Positions 42,708-51,263 of a stretch of DNA of 64,000 nucleotides are shown piece after piece. A program made the translations under genes and the position numbers. Position 1 is the stretch's first letter, and every line of letters starts with the position of its first letter. Under the pieces are notes generated by a model, which saw only the letters and a program-made list of their open reading frames with translations, was not told where the DNA came from and made no database searches. This stretch comes from Emergencia sp. 1XD21-10 (GTDB lineage Bacteria > Bacillota > Clostridia > Peptostreptococcales > Anaerovoracaceae). The stretch is taken from the NCBI RefSeq assembly GCF_009936045.1, contig NZ_QWEQ01000007.1, forward strand, positions 1 through 64,000. The letters run 5' to 3'.

Positions 42708-44381
42708 ATGGCTTTTGACGGCATTATCACCTGCGCTATGGTAAAAGAGCTGCAGGACACCATTATGCTTGGAAAAATTGAAAAAGTTTATCAACCGGAA
42801 AGTGATGAACTGGTATTTCATATACACACAAAGCAGGGTAACAAAAAACTTTACGCCAGCATAAACAGCGCCCACAGCTGCCTGCATTTTATTGAGGAAA
42901 ATCCGATCAATCCGCCAGCGCCACTGGCATTCTGCATGCTGCTCCGAAAACACCTTGTGGGCGGTCGTATCGTAGAGATTTCTCAAAAAGACGCAGAACG
43001 TATCATAGAGATTTCCCTGGAAACCTTAAATGAACTGGGCTTCACTGTCTCTAAGAAGCTCATCTTTGAAATCATGGGAAAACACAGTAACATCATCTTG
43101 GTGGACATGACTACTGGCAGAATCATCGACAGTATCAAACGAATTTCCATCGATGTTAACCGGGTGCGCCAGGTTCTGCCCGGCAAGGAATACGTCTACC
43201 CGCCGGCCCAAGACAAAATTTCCTTCAAAGAAATCTCAGATGAAGCGCTTTTAGAAATGGCTACAAACCCAAAAGAAATTCTCTCAAAAGTTGGCGGTAT
43301 CTCCCCTGCTGTAGCTAGCGAACTTGCTGTCAATGACGACCGCGTCAGCTGGCTTTCTGCTCAGCGTTCTTCTATTGCAAGTGGCACTTTTATGCCCCAT
43401 ATTTACGCTGATGAAAAAGGAGTGCCACAGGAATTTCACATCGCTTCACTTTCTCAGTACGAAGAAAGTACGCAGCGCATTGATTTTGAGACCCTGAGCC
43501 AATGTCTCAGCTATTATTTTGACCACAAGCAGTCATCTAACCGGGCAAGACAGAAATCTCACGATCTAGTAAAATCTGTCTCCAGTCTTCTCGATAAGCT
43601 CTACTTAAAAAAGCAGCGTCTTTCTGAAGATCTTTTGAAAGCGGAAAACTCTGAAGATCTGAGACTTTACGGGGAGCTTCTCACTGCAAATATGCACCTT
43701 GCAAAACCGGGCGATGCTGCAGTGGATGTCATGAACTACTATGACGGAAGCACAGTGAAAATTCCCCTTGACCCTCGGCATAGCCCGTCAAAAAATGCAC
43801 AGCAGTATTTTAAACGTTATGGAAAGTCCAAGACAGCCATTAAAGAAAAACAGGTGCAGCTTTGCGAAACTGATGCAGACATCCAGTATCTGGAATCAGT
43901 TCTGACTTACCTGAACAATACAGATAGTATAGAAGAAATAGAAGCACTCCGCGGAGAGCTTTCCGAAACAGGCTATATCAAAAAACGTAAAAGCGCTTTT
44001 AAAGAGAAAAAATACAAACCTCAGCCCCACCGCTATACCCTTTGCGATGGATCTCAGGTTTTGGTGGGACGCAACAACAAAGAAAACGATATTTTAACAC
44101 TAAAGACTGCTTCTAAGACGGACTTATGGCTGCATACCAAAGATATCCCCGGCTCTCATGTTATCGTTCAGACAGGCGGCGCTGCACTTTCTGAGGAAGC
44201 GCTCTTTGAAGCAGCTGCTATCGCAGCCTATCACAGTAAGGGACGCACCTCAGAAAATGTTCCTGTAGATTATGTACAAGTTAAATATGTAAAAAAGCCT
44301 TCCGGCGCCAAACCGGGCATGGTAATCTTTACTAACAACCGCACCCTCTGGGTCAACCCGAAGCTGCCTGAATCAAAATAA
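42708..44381 (+). CDS. rqcH: Rqc2/RqcH homologue (NFACT, FbpA family)
   Basis: Ribosome-quality-control factor of 557 residues. NFACT-N starts MAFDGIITCAMVKELQDTIM and contains KLIFEIMGKHSNIILVD. Helix-hairpin-helix and coiled-coil regions follow (about 290-440). The NFACT-R domain has GRNNKENDILTLK, DLWLHTKDIPGSHVI and a C-terminal GMVIFTNNRTLWVNP. RqcH adds C-terminal alanine tails to stalled nascent chains on 50S subunits. The DxR-type motif is not easy to place by eye. Older annotation as fibronectin-binding protein refers to the same family. Confidence 0.92.
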   Translation: MAFDGIITCAMVKELQDTIMLGKIEKVYQPESDELVFHIHTKQGNKKLYASINSAHSCLHFIEENPINPPAPLAFCMLLRKHLVGGRIVEISQKDAERIIEISLETLNELGFTVSKKLIFEIMGKHSNIILVDMTTGRIIDSIKRISIDVNRVRQVLPGKEYVYPPAQDKISFKEISDEALLEMATNPKEILSKVGGISPAVASELAVNDDRVSWLSAQRSSIASGTFMPHIYADEKGVPQEFHIASLSQYEESTQRIDFETLSQCLSYYFDHKQSSNRARQKSHDLVKSVSSLLDKLYLKKQRLSEDLLKAENSEDLRLYGELLTANMHLAKPGDAAVDVMNYYDGSTVKIPLDPRHSPSKNAQQYFKRYGKSKTAIKEKQVQLCETDADIQYLESVLTYLNNTDSIEEIEALRGELSETGYIKKRKSAFKEKKYKPQPHRYTLCDGSQVLVGRNNKENDILTLKTASKTDLWLHTKDIPGSHVIVQTGGAALSEEALFEAAAIAAYHSKGRTSENVPVDYVQVKYVKKPSGAKPGMVIFTNNRTLWVNPKLPESK

Positions 44382-44452
44382 AAATCCGCCTCTTATTTAT
44401 TCAGTAATAAGCAAAAAGGAGGGGCGCAAGCTGCCTCAAATATCACAATAGA

Positions 44453-44486
44453 AAGCCCCTTTTCCTTCGGAAAAGGGGCTTTTTTC
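44453..44486. terminator. bidirectional terminator between rqcH and the hydantoinase gene
   Basis: Stem AAGCCCCTTTTCC / GGAAAAGGGGCTT with loop TTC and a T-run on the plus strand; the minus strand also has TTTC. It separates two convergent genes. Confidence 0.88.
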
Positions 44487-44499
44487 AAACAAACAACAA

Positions 44500-46479
44500 T
44501 TATTTGGTCACAGCTTTTGCCGTCACCAGGGTTTCAAGAAACAGTTTTCGCGATTCTCCAGTCAGCTGATAGTAATCCTCTGAAACTTCTGTCTCAACCC
44601 GCGTCACTTTTGCTGCACCTTGCTCCAGCGCTTTCTCGCGTGCCCGCTCCTCAGCAACTTTCTTCGCCGCTGAAAGTGCTTCGTCGTATTCTTCAAAGGT
44701 CATCGTTTTACTGCCGCCAGTGACTCGATAAACGCCCAGTGCCGGCTGAATGTGCACAGTATATTCAGCGACTACACGGCCAACTGCTGCGCCGATAGCA
44801 TTAGCAACTTTAGCATATTCCGGCACATCCGCCGAAACACCAAAGAGCGCTGCTACCTCCGGTAAGAAAATTCTAGTCGGTGCACCAATTCCAATAAAGT
44901 CTATCTGAGATTTAAAATCCGGTCGCATGAACTTTGCACCACTCTGTCTCTGTTTAAAGATATAGGCCGCCAACTTTTCAACGGCTGCCTCATCTTCGGC
45001 AGAAAGCTTGCCGTCTGTCTCATATTTCATAAAAATACCGGTAAGGCTGCTGTAAAGTCTTGCTTTCGCCAAGTCATAAATTTCCCTGCAAACTGTATCA
45101 AAATCTTTTTTCGTTGCTTTGCAGAGATATATCACACCCTGTTTTGCCGCTTCCACATCGTAAGCATCATAATCGCCGCAAATATGCATAACGTCAGTCG
45201 GTGTTACACCGCACCTGATGATTACGCCTTCATCCTCAAGACGCTTGCTTCTAAACACATAGGGGCTCACCCCTACTGCTTCTGCTGCTTCACTGAACAT
45301 CAAAGGCTGTACTGCCAGCGCTTCAATCAGCTTCTGCTCGTTAGCGGTATACTTTTCCATATTCTTAGGCCGATTTACCAGCATAAAAAACTGATTGGCA
45401 GGATAGCTGTAGGTAGCAAAACCAGCATTAAGCTCCGTCAGCTTTTCCCGAACCCTTGGAAACTGGGCTGCTGCCATGGAAAGAGGTACAATACGTCGTT
45501 TCTCCAGATAAAGGCTGTTGTCTTCGTATTCCACCGCACTATCGCCACCCAACGCAAAGGTATCAATGGTGACCCCTTTAACCATAGTCTTCCAAGGTCC
45601 GATAGAAATACCTGCATCACTTGTCACTGGCACTCGATTTTTTAAAAGGGCAACATCACTGGTAGTCCCGCCCATGTCCACAATCAAGGCATCTTTTTTG
45701 TCAGAAAGCTCCATAGCCCCGATAATGCTGGCAGCAGGACCGCAGAGCAAAGTTTCTACCGGCCTTCCCATAGCATAGTCTCTGCTCATAATATTGCCGT
45801 CACTTTTGACGACCTGAATCGGCAGTGACAGCCCCAGCTCCGCCAGAGATTGGTCAATGGAGTCAAAGAAATTCTCCATAACAGGAATCAATCTGGCATT
45901 GAGCAGTGCTGTCGCTGCTCGCTTCTGTACGTTCAGTTCCTGATAAAGATTGTATCCACGCACACAAGGAACAGAAAGCACTTCACCAATAATCGCTTCT
46001 GCCTCCTTTTCAAACTGGCCGTCATTGTATTTGGCGTTCATCTGCACAATTGCGACACTGTCAAACTCACGAAAGGTTTCTTTGACAGTCTCTCGAAAAG
46101 TCTCCCAGTCCGGAAGAGGCGTTCCTTTATCAACAGTGGCAGCATCTCCTTCTAAAAAGCAAATTTCTGAAACCGGCGGAAGCCCATAGGTTCCCTGCAT
46201 CCTCGCAATCATCTGTGGTTTTACACCGATCAGCACCAGTTTAGCACGACCGCCCTTGCCTTCGACACAGGCATTTGTTGCAAGAGTCGTAGATAGAGAC
46301 AGATACTCCGCCTGTTTAACGAGATTTTCATCCAGACCTCTCAGCGCTTTCAAAATGCCCTCTTTTAAATCTCCTTTCGTCGTCAGCGTCTTGCTGAAAG
46401 ACAATACCTGATTTCCGTCGGTATTCAAAACTACTGCATCGGTACAGGTACCGCCGGTATCAATGCCAATTCCAATCAT
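44500..46479 (-). CDS. hydantoinase/oxoprolinase family protein (HyuA-like)
   Basis: A 659-residue ATPase-fold protein of the hydantoinase A/oxoprolinase family. It starts MIGIGIDTGGTCTDAVVL (phosphate-1 loop), continues with SLSTTLATNACVEGKGG and has ALIVDMGGTTSDVALL in the middle. Family members hydrolyse hydantoins or 5-oxoproline with ATP. No HyuB partner gene is adjacent, and the C-terminal 300 residues differ from classic HyuA, so activity is uncertain. The ATG at 46479 follows AAAGGAG. A racemase-family pseudogene in the window may be a lost part of the same kind of pathway, but it is 6 kb away. Confidence 0.85.
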   Translation of the reverse strand: MIGIGIDTGGTCTDAVVLNTDGNQVLSFSKTLTTKGDLKEGILKALRGLDENLVKQAEYLSLSTTLATNACVEGKGGRAKLVLIGVKPQMIARMQGTYGLPPVSEICFLEGDAATVDKGTPLPDWETFRETVKETFREFDSVAIVQMNAKYNDGQFEKEAEAIIGEVLSVPCVRGYNLYQELNVQKRAATALLNARLIPVMENFFDSIDQSLAELGLSLPIQVVKSDGNIMSRDYAMGRPVETLLCGPAASIIGAMELSDKKDALIVDMGGTTSDVALLKNRVPVTSDAGISIGPWKTMVKGVTIDTFALGGDSAVEYEDNSLYLEKRRIVPLSMAAAQFPRVREKLTELNAGFATYSYPANQFFMLVNRPKNMEKYTANEQKLIEALAVQPLMFSEAAEAVGVSPYVFRSKRLEDEGVIIRCGVTPTDVMHICGDYDAYDVEAAKQGVIYLCKATKKDFDTVCREIYDLAKARLYSSLTGIFMKYETDGKLSAEDEAAVEKLAAYIFKQRQSGAKFMRPDFKSQIDFIGIGAPTRIFLPEVAALFGVSADVPEYAKVANAIGAAVGRVVAEYTVHIQPALGVYRVTGGSKTMTFEEYDEALSAAKKVAEERAREKALEQGAAKVTRVETEVSEDYYQLTGESRKLFLETLVTAKAVTK

Positions 46480-46510
46480 GCTATACTCCTTTACTTTTCG
46501 GAAACAAAAT

Positions 46511-47173
46511 TTATACTCTGGCTTTCTCACGAATACTGAGCATTCTCTCATCAGTTTGGGAAATCGTATCCGCACACTGTTTCAGTTCCTCAATAATTTC
46601 ATCTTGATTCGGAATATCCTGCTTGTACTTAATCCTGTGTTCCAAGGTAGCCCAAAAGTCCATCGCTACTGTCCGAATCTGTATTTCAACCCGCATAGGT
46701 CTTTTTTCGTTGGAGAAAAAAACAGGCACTTCCACAATCATATGGTAGCTTCGGTAGCCGTTTGGCTTTGGATTCTTGATATAGTCCTTAATCTGAATGA
46801 CCTTTAAATCATCCTGCGCCTTCAGCATGTCCGCCACATTATAGATATCGTCGAGAAAGGAGCAAATCACTCTGATTCCTGCAACATCATTTAAGTTTTC
46901 TTCAATGGATTGCAGCGATACCGGAAATCCCTGTCTCTGCAGCTTTTCTAAAATACTGAATGTCTTTTTTCGTCTTGCAGTAATGGATGAAATCGGGCTC
47001 TGCTGTGCCAGCGAAAGCTCATCGTTTAGAATCTGCAGCTTTGTCCTAACCTCTCTAATCGCAGAATCATAACGCATCATCAAAATATCATACTCCTGCA
47101 GCACTTTCTTCGGATCGCCGTCATGAGCTGCAAGCAATTCATCCATCAATACCTTTGTGTTTTCTTCATTCAT
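46511..47173 (-). CDS. small alarmone synthetase (RelQ/YjbM-like)
   Basis: A 220-residue (p)ppGpp synthetase domain protein without HD hydrolase or regulatory domains. Motifs: LEKLQRQGFPVS, the acidic AGIRVICSFLDDIY, KDYIKNPKPNGYRSYHMIV and VEIQIRTVAMDFWATLEH. Makes (p)ppGpp from GTP or GDP and ATP in response to its own transcription, not to ribosome stalling. Ten bases separate it from the alpha/beta hydrolase gene upstream, suggesting one transcript. Confidence 0.92.
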   Translation of the reverse strand: MNEENTKVLMDELLAAHDGDPKKVLQEYDILMMRYDSAIREVRTKLQILNDELSLAQQSPISSITARRKKTFSILEKLQRQGFPVSLQSIEENLNDVAGIRVICSFLDDIYNVADMLKAQDDLKVIQIKDYIKNPKPNGYRSYHMIVEVPVFFSNEKRPMRVEIQIRTVAMDFWATLEHRIKYKQDIPNQDEIIEELKQCADTISQTDERMLSIREKARV

Positions 47174-47183
47174 GTCTTTACCC

Positions 47184-48032
47184 CTATTCTACAATAAACT
47201 GTCCTATCTTTTCTATTACTGCCTCTCCTGTATCCTCTTTTCCTCCGTTGTGAATTTCGTGACAATACCCCGTCCACTCCACATAAGTAAAGTTTTCTCG
47301 CTGAGAAAGTCTCGCAGCAAGCCTTCTGCTTCCCTCCACGTCGCAGATTTTATCTGCGTCACCGTGCATCAAAAGAAAAGGTTTATCCGCTGCTCCTCCA
47401 TTATCTGGGTGACTCCCCTTATAAATGGCAGTACCAATATCAAAACCGTCCACAGCACAACGCAGAGAAATTCTGGAATGTACCAACGGATCCTTCTTAA
47501 AAGGTTTTACATAGTCTGGATTCCCAAGATCCTTCTCATCGATATTCTGACTGATAGTCGCTTTCGGCGCTATCTTTGCGGCAGTACGAATCAACGGAAG
47601 CAGTGGTCCGGGCACAGACATCACCAGCTTAATCCACGGCGCAGAAATAATATATTTCGCGGGAATGTAATTTTTGCTTCCGCGCATCATATAGTCAAGA
47701 CCGATATTTCCTCCCATACTGTGTCCATAAAGCGTGATAGGAAGCCCTGGATAAAGTGTCTTCGCCCGCATAATCAACGCATCCACATCGGCAAGTACTT
47801 CTCTTCTCGGCGCAGTATCACCACGCACACCACTTGAAATACCATGACCTCGTAAATCCATAGACACGATAGCTATCCCCTTTTCTGCTAAAATCCGTGC
47901 CATTCTCTTATAACGACCTGCATGCTCTCCGATTCCGTGAATCAGGCAAAGCACATGAGACGGATTCTCACAGGAAAAATGATATCCTGTCACCGCCTTA
48001 TCTCTCTCTGGAAATGCAAAATTTTCGTACAT
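47184..48032 (-). CDS. alpha/beta hydrolase (monoacylglycerol-lipase-like)
   Basis: A 282-residue serine hydrolase. LIHGIGEHAGRY supplies the oxyanion region, MDLRGHGIS follows, the nucleophile elbow is LYGHSMGGNIG (Ser105), and a late MHGDADKICD (Asp) and YCHEIHN (His) complete the triad. This matches the lysophospholipase/monoglyceride-lipase (Hydrolase_4) family. Cytosolic, with no signal peptide. Expressed from a promoter built into a 21-bp tandem repeat just upstream. Confidence 0.88.
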   Translation of the reverse strand: MYENFAFPERDKAVTGYHFSCENPSHVLCLIHGIGEHAGRYKRMARILAEKGIAIVSMDLRGHGISSGVRGDTAPRREVLADVDALIMRAKTLYPGLPITLYGHSMGGNIGLDYMMRGSKNYIPAKYIISAPWIKLVMSVPGPLLPLIRTAAKIAPKATISQNIDEKDLGNPDYVKPFKKDPLVHSRISLRCAVDGFDIGTAIYKGSHPDNGGAADKPFLLMHGDADKICDVEGSRRLAARLSQRENFTYVEWTGYCHEIHNGGKEDTGEAVIEKIGQFIVE

Positions 48033-48046
48033 GATTTACGCTCCTT

Positions 48047-48088
48047 TACAAAAAAGTATCAAAATCCTACAAAAAAGTGTCAAAATCC
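48047..48088 (-). repeat. two tandem 21-bp repeats forming a promoter
   Basis: Copies 48047-48067 and 48068-48088 differ at one position (A/G). On the minus strand each contains GGATTTTGAyACTTTTTTGT. The upstream copy supplies TTGACA and the downstream copy supplies GATACT, 17 bp apart, so the repeat itself generates a -35/-10 pair. The hydrolase start is 14 bp farther, giving a very short leader with AAAGGAG. Confidence 0.65.
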
Positions 48089-48175
48089 GACATCCCCCTT
48101 GTTTTTTTGAAAAAAATCGTCTACAGTAGCTTTGTAAGCTGCACTTTGCCTCGTGCTTTAGAAGGAGGCGTTAGC

Positions 48176-48289
48176 ATGATACAAAAATACTGTTCCCTCT
48201 GCGGAAACATCTATCACAACACAACATTTAAAGGCGGATATGTGTGTGAAGATTGTGTTAAATACATCAAATGTAACCAAAAACTTTAG
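48176..48289 (+). CDS. 37-residue CxxC...CxxC zinc-finger peptide, Gin-like
   Basis: Small ORF with AAGGAGG seven bases before ATG 48176. It encodes MIQKYCSLCGNIYHNTTFKG, then GYVCEDCVKYIK and five more residues. Two CxxC pairs about 20 residues apart predict one zinc site. The pattern and the (F/Y)xCEDC end resemble the anti-sigma-G factor Gin (CsfB), but it is shorter than B. subtilis Gin. It is flanked by a plausible terminator at 48384. Alternatively it may be an unrelated zinc-ribbon peptide. Confidence 0.6.
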   Translation: MIQKYCSLCGNIYHNTTFKGGYVCEDCVKYIKCNQKL

Positions 48290-48383
48290 ATTAGCTGACG
48301 TACAAGTTCCACTCTTACCGCAAAATATCGCAGTTTGATTTCAAACACGAACGAAAGGCACATCTGGCTGGGCGCAAGCTTAC

Positions 48384-48413
48384 AAGGCTGACTGCCGCAA
48401 GGCACTCAGCCTT
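48384..48413 (+). terminator. terminator of the small zinc-finger gene
   Basis: Stem AAGGCTGA plus TGCC paired with GGCA plus TCAGCCTT, loop GCAA, followed by TCTTCCTCTTTTT on the plus strand. The minus-strand flavin reductase stop codon (48406-48408) lies inside the stem. Confidence 0.7.
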
Positions 48414-49053
48414 TCTTCCTCTTTTTCCCATACCTGTATCCGGCCTTCTTTTTAGTCTCCATTCTTTCTCTGTTAATCCGCTTTCGGGTCTTCGCTTTCA
48501 TAATTGAATAGCCAAACTTACCCAAAGGCTCCTTTTTCAGACCAAAGTATTCACCGTGACTATAGCACAGAAGTCCTGCCCGCTCCAGACACAGCTTTCC
48601 CTTTTCATCGAAAAGCGCTTCCTCTGCATGAACACCTACAATCTCTGCAATGAACATATCGTGAGTCGGATATTCCTTTACCTCCACCACTTTACATTCC
48701 AGATTCACAGGCGACTGCTCTATCATCGGACAAGACACATGGTCCGCCGCTGTCAAAGAAATTTCCATCTCCAAAGCCTTGTTCACATCGCGCCCCGATT
48801 TGACACCGCAAAAGTCTGTCGTCTTCGCAAGTTCCTCTGTCGTTAAGTTTATGACAAATTCGCCAGATTCAGAAATCAAATGGTGGGAATATCTGGACTT
48901 CCGCACTGACACATAAGTCATTGGCGGATCCGAATTAATAATCCCTGTCCATGCGATGGTTATAATGTTTGTCGCAAGACTGTCACCGCAAGTTACTAAT
49001 ACCGCCGGTACTGGATTTAGCATAGTTCCGGGCTTCATTGAAATTTTTGCCAT
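48406..49053 (-). CDS. flavin reductase family protein (FMN-binding split barrel)
   Basis: A 215-residue flavoredoxin-like protein. It starts MAKISMKPGTMLNPVPAVLV, has TYVSVRKSRYSHHLI and GEFVINLTTEELAKTTDFCG, and the core ends with AGLLCYSHGEYFGL. FMN-binding split-barrel reductases transfer electrons between NAD(P)H and flavins. A strongly basic tail of about 30 residues (MKAKTRKRINRERMETKKKA and on) follows the barrel and may bind nucleic acid or a partner. Last gene of the long operon; 3 bp after rluD. Confidence 0.87.
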   Translation of the reverse strand: MAKISMKPGTMLNPVPAVLVTCGDSLATNIITIAWTGIINSDPPMTYVSVRKSRYSHHLISESGEFVINLTTEELAKTTDFCGVKSGRDVNKALEMEISLTAADHVSCPMIEQSPVNLECKVVEVKEYPTHDMFIAEIVGVHAEEALFDEKGKLCLERAGLLCYSHGEYFGLKKEPLGKFGYSIMKAKTRKRINRERMETKKKAGYRYGKKRKKG

Positions 49054-49056
49054 TTT

Positions 49057-50001
49057 CTATTCCTTTCTCAATTTGGCGAGTAACTCTTCAAAGTACCTGG
49101 GAAGAGAACTTTCAAACTCCATATACTCTCCCGTCCTGGGATGCACAAATCCTAACACCTTAGCATGAAGCACCTGTCCACTGCAATCAGGTGGAAGCTT
49201 GACTGCACTTTTCCTCGGTCCGTATACCATATCCCCTGCCAAGGGATGCTTAATATGCGCCATATGAACCCTTATCTGATGAGTTCGTCCCGTTTCTAGT
49301 CTGGCCTCAATTAGCGTGAAATTTCCAAAACGTTCCAGTACCTTGTAGTGCGTAATTGCCCTCTTTCCGTGGTCCAAATCGGTCACCGCCTGTCTGAGAC
49401 GATTTGCCGGGTCTCTGCCGATAGGAGCCTCCACTGTCCCCTCATCTTCTTTTATGTTATGATACACCAGTGCCTGATAGGCTCTGGTGATAGTATGGTC
49501 TGCTAACTGCTTTGACAGGGACTCGTGAGCAGCATCATTTTTGGCAATCATCAAAAGTCCGCTGGTGTCCTTATCTATCCTGTGCACGATACCCGGTCTT
49601 ACAACCCCATTAATTGATGATAGCCTGTCCCCACAGTGAAACATAATTCCGTTAACCAAAGTTCCCGTATAATTGCCTACAGCCGGATGAACTACCATGC
49701 CCTTTGGCTTATTGACAACTAGAACATCTTCATCTTCATAAACTATGTCCAGAGGAATATCCTCAGCGCAAATGTCCAGTTTTGTCGGCTCCGGTATAGC
49801 AATTTTAATTCTATCGCCAAACTTTACTTTATATTTTTTTGAAATGCAGATTTCTCCGTTTACCGAGATATTGCCTTTCTCAAAAAGCTTCTGAATAAAA
49901 CTCCTCGACATTCCCGAAAGTACCTGCGCACACGCAGAATCAATTCGACTGCCCTGCAGCTTTTCTTCTATATCAAACTCGTATTGGATTTTTTCTTCCA
50001 T
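49057..50001 (-). CDS. RluA/RluD-family 23S rRNA pseudouridine synthase
   Basis: 314 residues from ATG 50001. An N-terminal S4 domain (GSRIDSACAQVLSGMSRSFI) precedes the catalytic domain with VHRIDKDTSGLLMIAKND (catalytic Asp), the family RxGLHxxT-type region RTHQIRVHMAHI and GDMVYGP. Fits RluD (YlyB), which modifies helix 69 of 23S rRNA, though relatives differ in target. A GTG at 50013 overlapping the lspA stop as GTGA is an equally plausible start, adding four residues. Confidence 0.92.
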   Translation of the reverse strand: MEEKIQYEFDIEEKLQGSRIDSACAQVLSGMSRSFIQKLFEKGNISVNGEICISKKYKVKFGDRIKIAIPEPTKLDICAEDIPLDIVYEDEDVLVVNKPKGMVVHPAVGNYTGTLVNGIMFHCGDRLSSINGVVRPGIVHRIDKDTSGLLMIAKNDAAHESLSKQLADHTITRAYQALVYHNIKEDEGTVEAPIGRDPANRLRQAVTDLDHGKRAITHYKVLERFGNFTLIEARLETGRTHQIRVHMAHIKHPLAGDMVYGPRKSAVKLPPDCSGQVLHAKVLGFVHPRTGEYMEFESSLPRYFEELLAKLRKE

Positions 50002-50009
50002 CTTCTTTC

Positions 50010-50465
50010 TCACGACTTCCTGCTCTTTAATTTGTCTCCAGCCAGCACATATAATACCAATACGCCGCACCCCACTGTCACACCAATATCCGCAATATTG
50101 AACACCGGCGGGAAAATAGAGAAATCCAGCATATCCGTCACATAGCCCAAAGCTATGCGGTCAATCAAATTGCCGATGCCTCCTGCCAGAATCATGCTCC
50201 ACGCAAGGTATAAACTGAAATGTTCTCCTTTTTTTCTATGAAGAATCACAATGGCTGCGATTACTACCAATAGCGGAATCAAGATTAAAATCACTTTTTG
50301 ACCGCTGAACATGCTAAAAGCAGCACCTCGGTTCTGAATATACGTCAATCTAAAAAAATCCCCAACAACACTGACAGACTCTCCCAGATACATTCGGGTA
50401 CGTACCAGCAGCTTGCAAAGCTGATCTGCTATAACAAGCAAGCAGGCTAATATATAATATCTCAT
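50010..50465 (-). CDS. lspA: lipoprotein signal peptidase (signal peptidase II)
   Basis: Membrane aspartic protease of 151 residues with four helices. Catalytic motifs: AGGIGNLIDRIALGYVTDML and FNIADIGVTVG (both Asp present). Cleaves prolipoprotein signal peptides after lipidation. No Shine-Dalgarno lies at the usual distance from the ATG. An AGGAGG is 31 bases upstream, separated from the start by a hairpin (see separate entry). Downstream of divIVA and upstream of rluD. Confidence 0.94.
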   Translation of the reverse strand: MRYYILACLLVIADQLCKLLVRTRMYLGESVSVVGDFFRLTYIQNRGAAFSMFSGQKVILILIPLLVVIAAIVILHRKKGEHFSLYLAWSMILAGGIGNLIDRIALGYVTDMLDFSIFPPVFNIADIGVTVGCGVLVLYVLAGDKLKSRKS

Positions 50466-50474
50466 GACAAATTA

Positions 50475-50501
50475 CGGGGCAACACATGTGCCCCGCCTCC
50501 T
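50475..50501 (-). promoter_or_regulatory. AGGAGG plus hairpin spacer before lspA
   Basis: On the minus strand AGGAGG (50496-50501) is directly followed by hairpin CGGGGCA-7 bases-TGCCCCG (50475-50495) and then nine bases to the lspA ATG. Folding of the stem would bring the ribosome site to a normal nine-base spacing. An out-of-frame ATG inside the loop lies 8 bases from AGGAGG, which could compete when unfolded. Confidence 0.55.
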
Positions 50502-50510
50502 AATTCTTAC

Positions 50511-51242
50511 TTATTTGATGACTCTGGTTTTAAACATGTCACTGTTTACCTGGGTCGTTTCTTCATTTCGCCTGCTCTGCAGGTCTTCCATCAGCATCTC
50601 TTCTAAAGATTTCTCACCGCCGATTACCATGGTATCTCTGGAATCCATCTTGGAACGCACCTGTGTTTTCTGCAAAGGTGTCATTGCTGGTTCCGGATTA
50701 CTCTGCATTGGTGACTGCGCTGGTCTTGCCGGTGCTTTCGGGGCAATTGTCTCCTCCATTGAAGCAGGCATAAACTCTCTTTCAAGCTCCGCAAAAAGTT
50801 CTTCGCTGGAGCCTTCAATCTGGCTAAGCTGATCTTCAAGAAGCTTTCTGTAGCGTTCTCTGAATGTACTTAGTCTGTATTTAAGTTTCTCACCCTCTTC
50901 AGTCAGCTTGGACACAGAGTCTCGTGCTTCTCTCTGAATGGTCTCAGCATCCAGCTGCGCATTTCTGATGATAATCTCTGCTCTCTTTTCTGCGCTCTCA
51001 GAGATATCGTTCATCAGTTTTTTAGCAGACTCCAAAGTATTCAGGACAGATGTCTCTGAACGTTTATACTGACTTAAATCTGCTTCTAAGCTCTTGATGG
51101 TCTTCTGCTGCCGTGCGTTTTCGTCCATCAGCTGCTGCAAGTCAAGGATAATCATATCCAGAAATTCATCGACTTCCTCTGCATTATATCCTCTCATTGA
51201 TTTAGAAAATTCTTTTGTTTCGATTTCCTGTGGAGTAATCAT
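50511..51242 (-). CDS. DivIVA-domain protein
   Basis: 243 residues. The N-terminal DivIVA signature is MITPQEIETKEFSKSMRGYN, then EEVDEFLDMIILDLQ. Coiled coil extends to about residue 150, and a Pro/Met-rich tail includes PKAPARPAQSPMQSNPEPAM. DivIVA proteins bind curved membrane at poles and septa and organise division or wall growth. Located between yggT and lspA as in many Firmicutes. The S4-domain gene ylmH normally found between yggT and divIVA is missing. Confidence 0.9.
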   Translation of the reverse strand: MITPQEIETKEFSKSMRGYNAEEVDEFLDMIILDLQQLMDENARQQKTIKSLEADLSQYKRSETSVLNTLESAKKLMNDISESAEKRAEIIIRNAQLDAETIQREARDSVSKLTEEGEKLKYRLSTFRERYRKLLEDQLSQIEGSSEELFAELEREFMPASMEETIAPKAPARPAQSPMQSNPEPAMTPLQKTQVRSKMDSRDTMVIGGEKSLEEMLMEDLQSRRNEETTQVNSDMFKTRVIK

Positions 51243-51263
51243 ATCTCTACCTCCCGATTTTTC

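Noticed and set aside
44419-48376. GGGCGCAAGCT seen at two intergenic places (near 44425 and 48371) as a dispersed repeat
   Set aside because: Only 11 bp, without shared flanks; chance similarity is sufficient.
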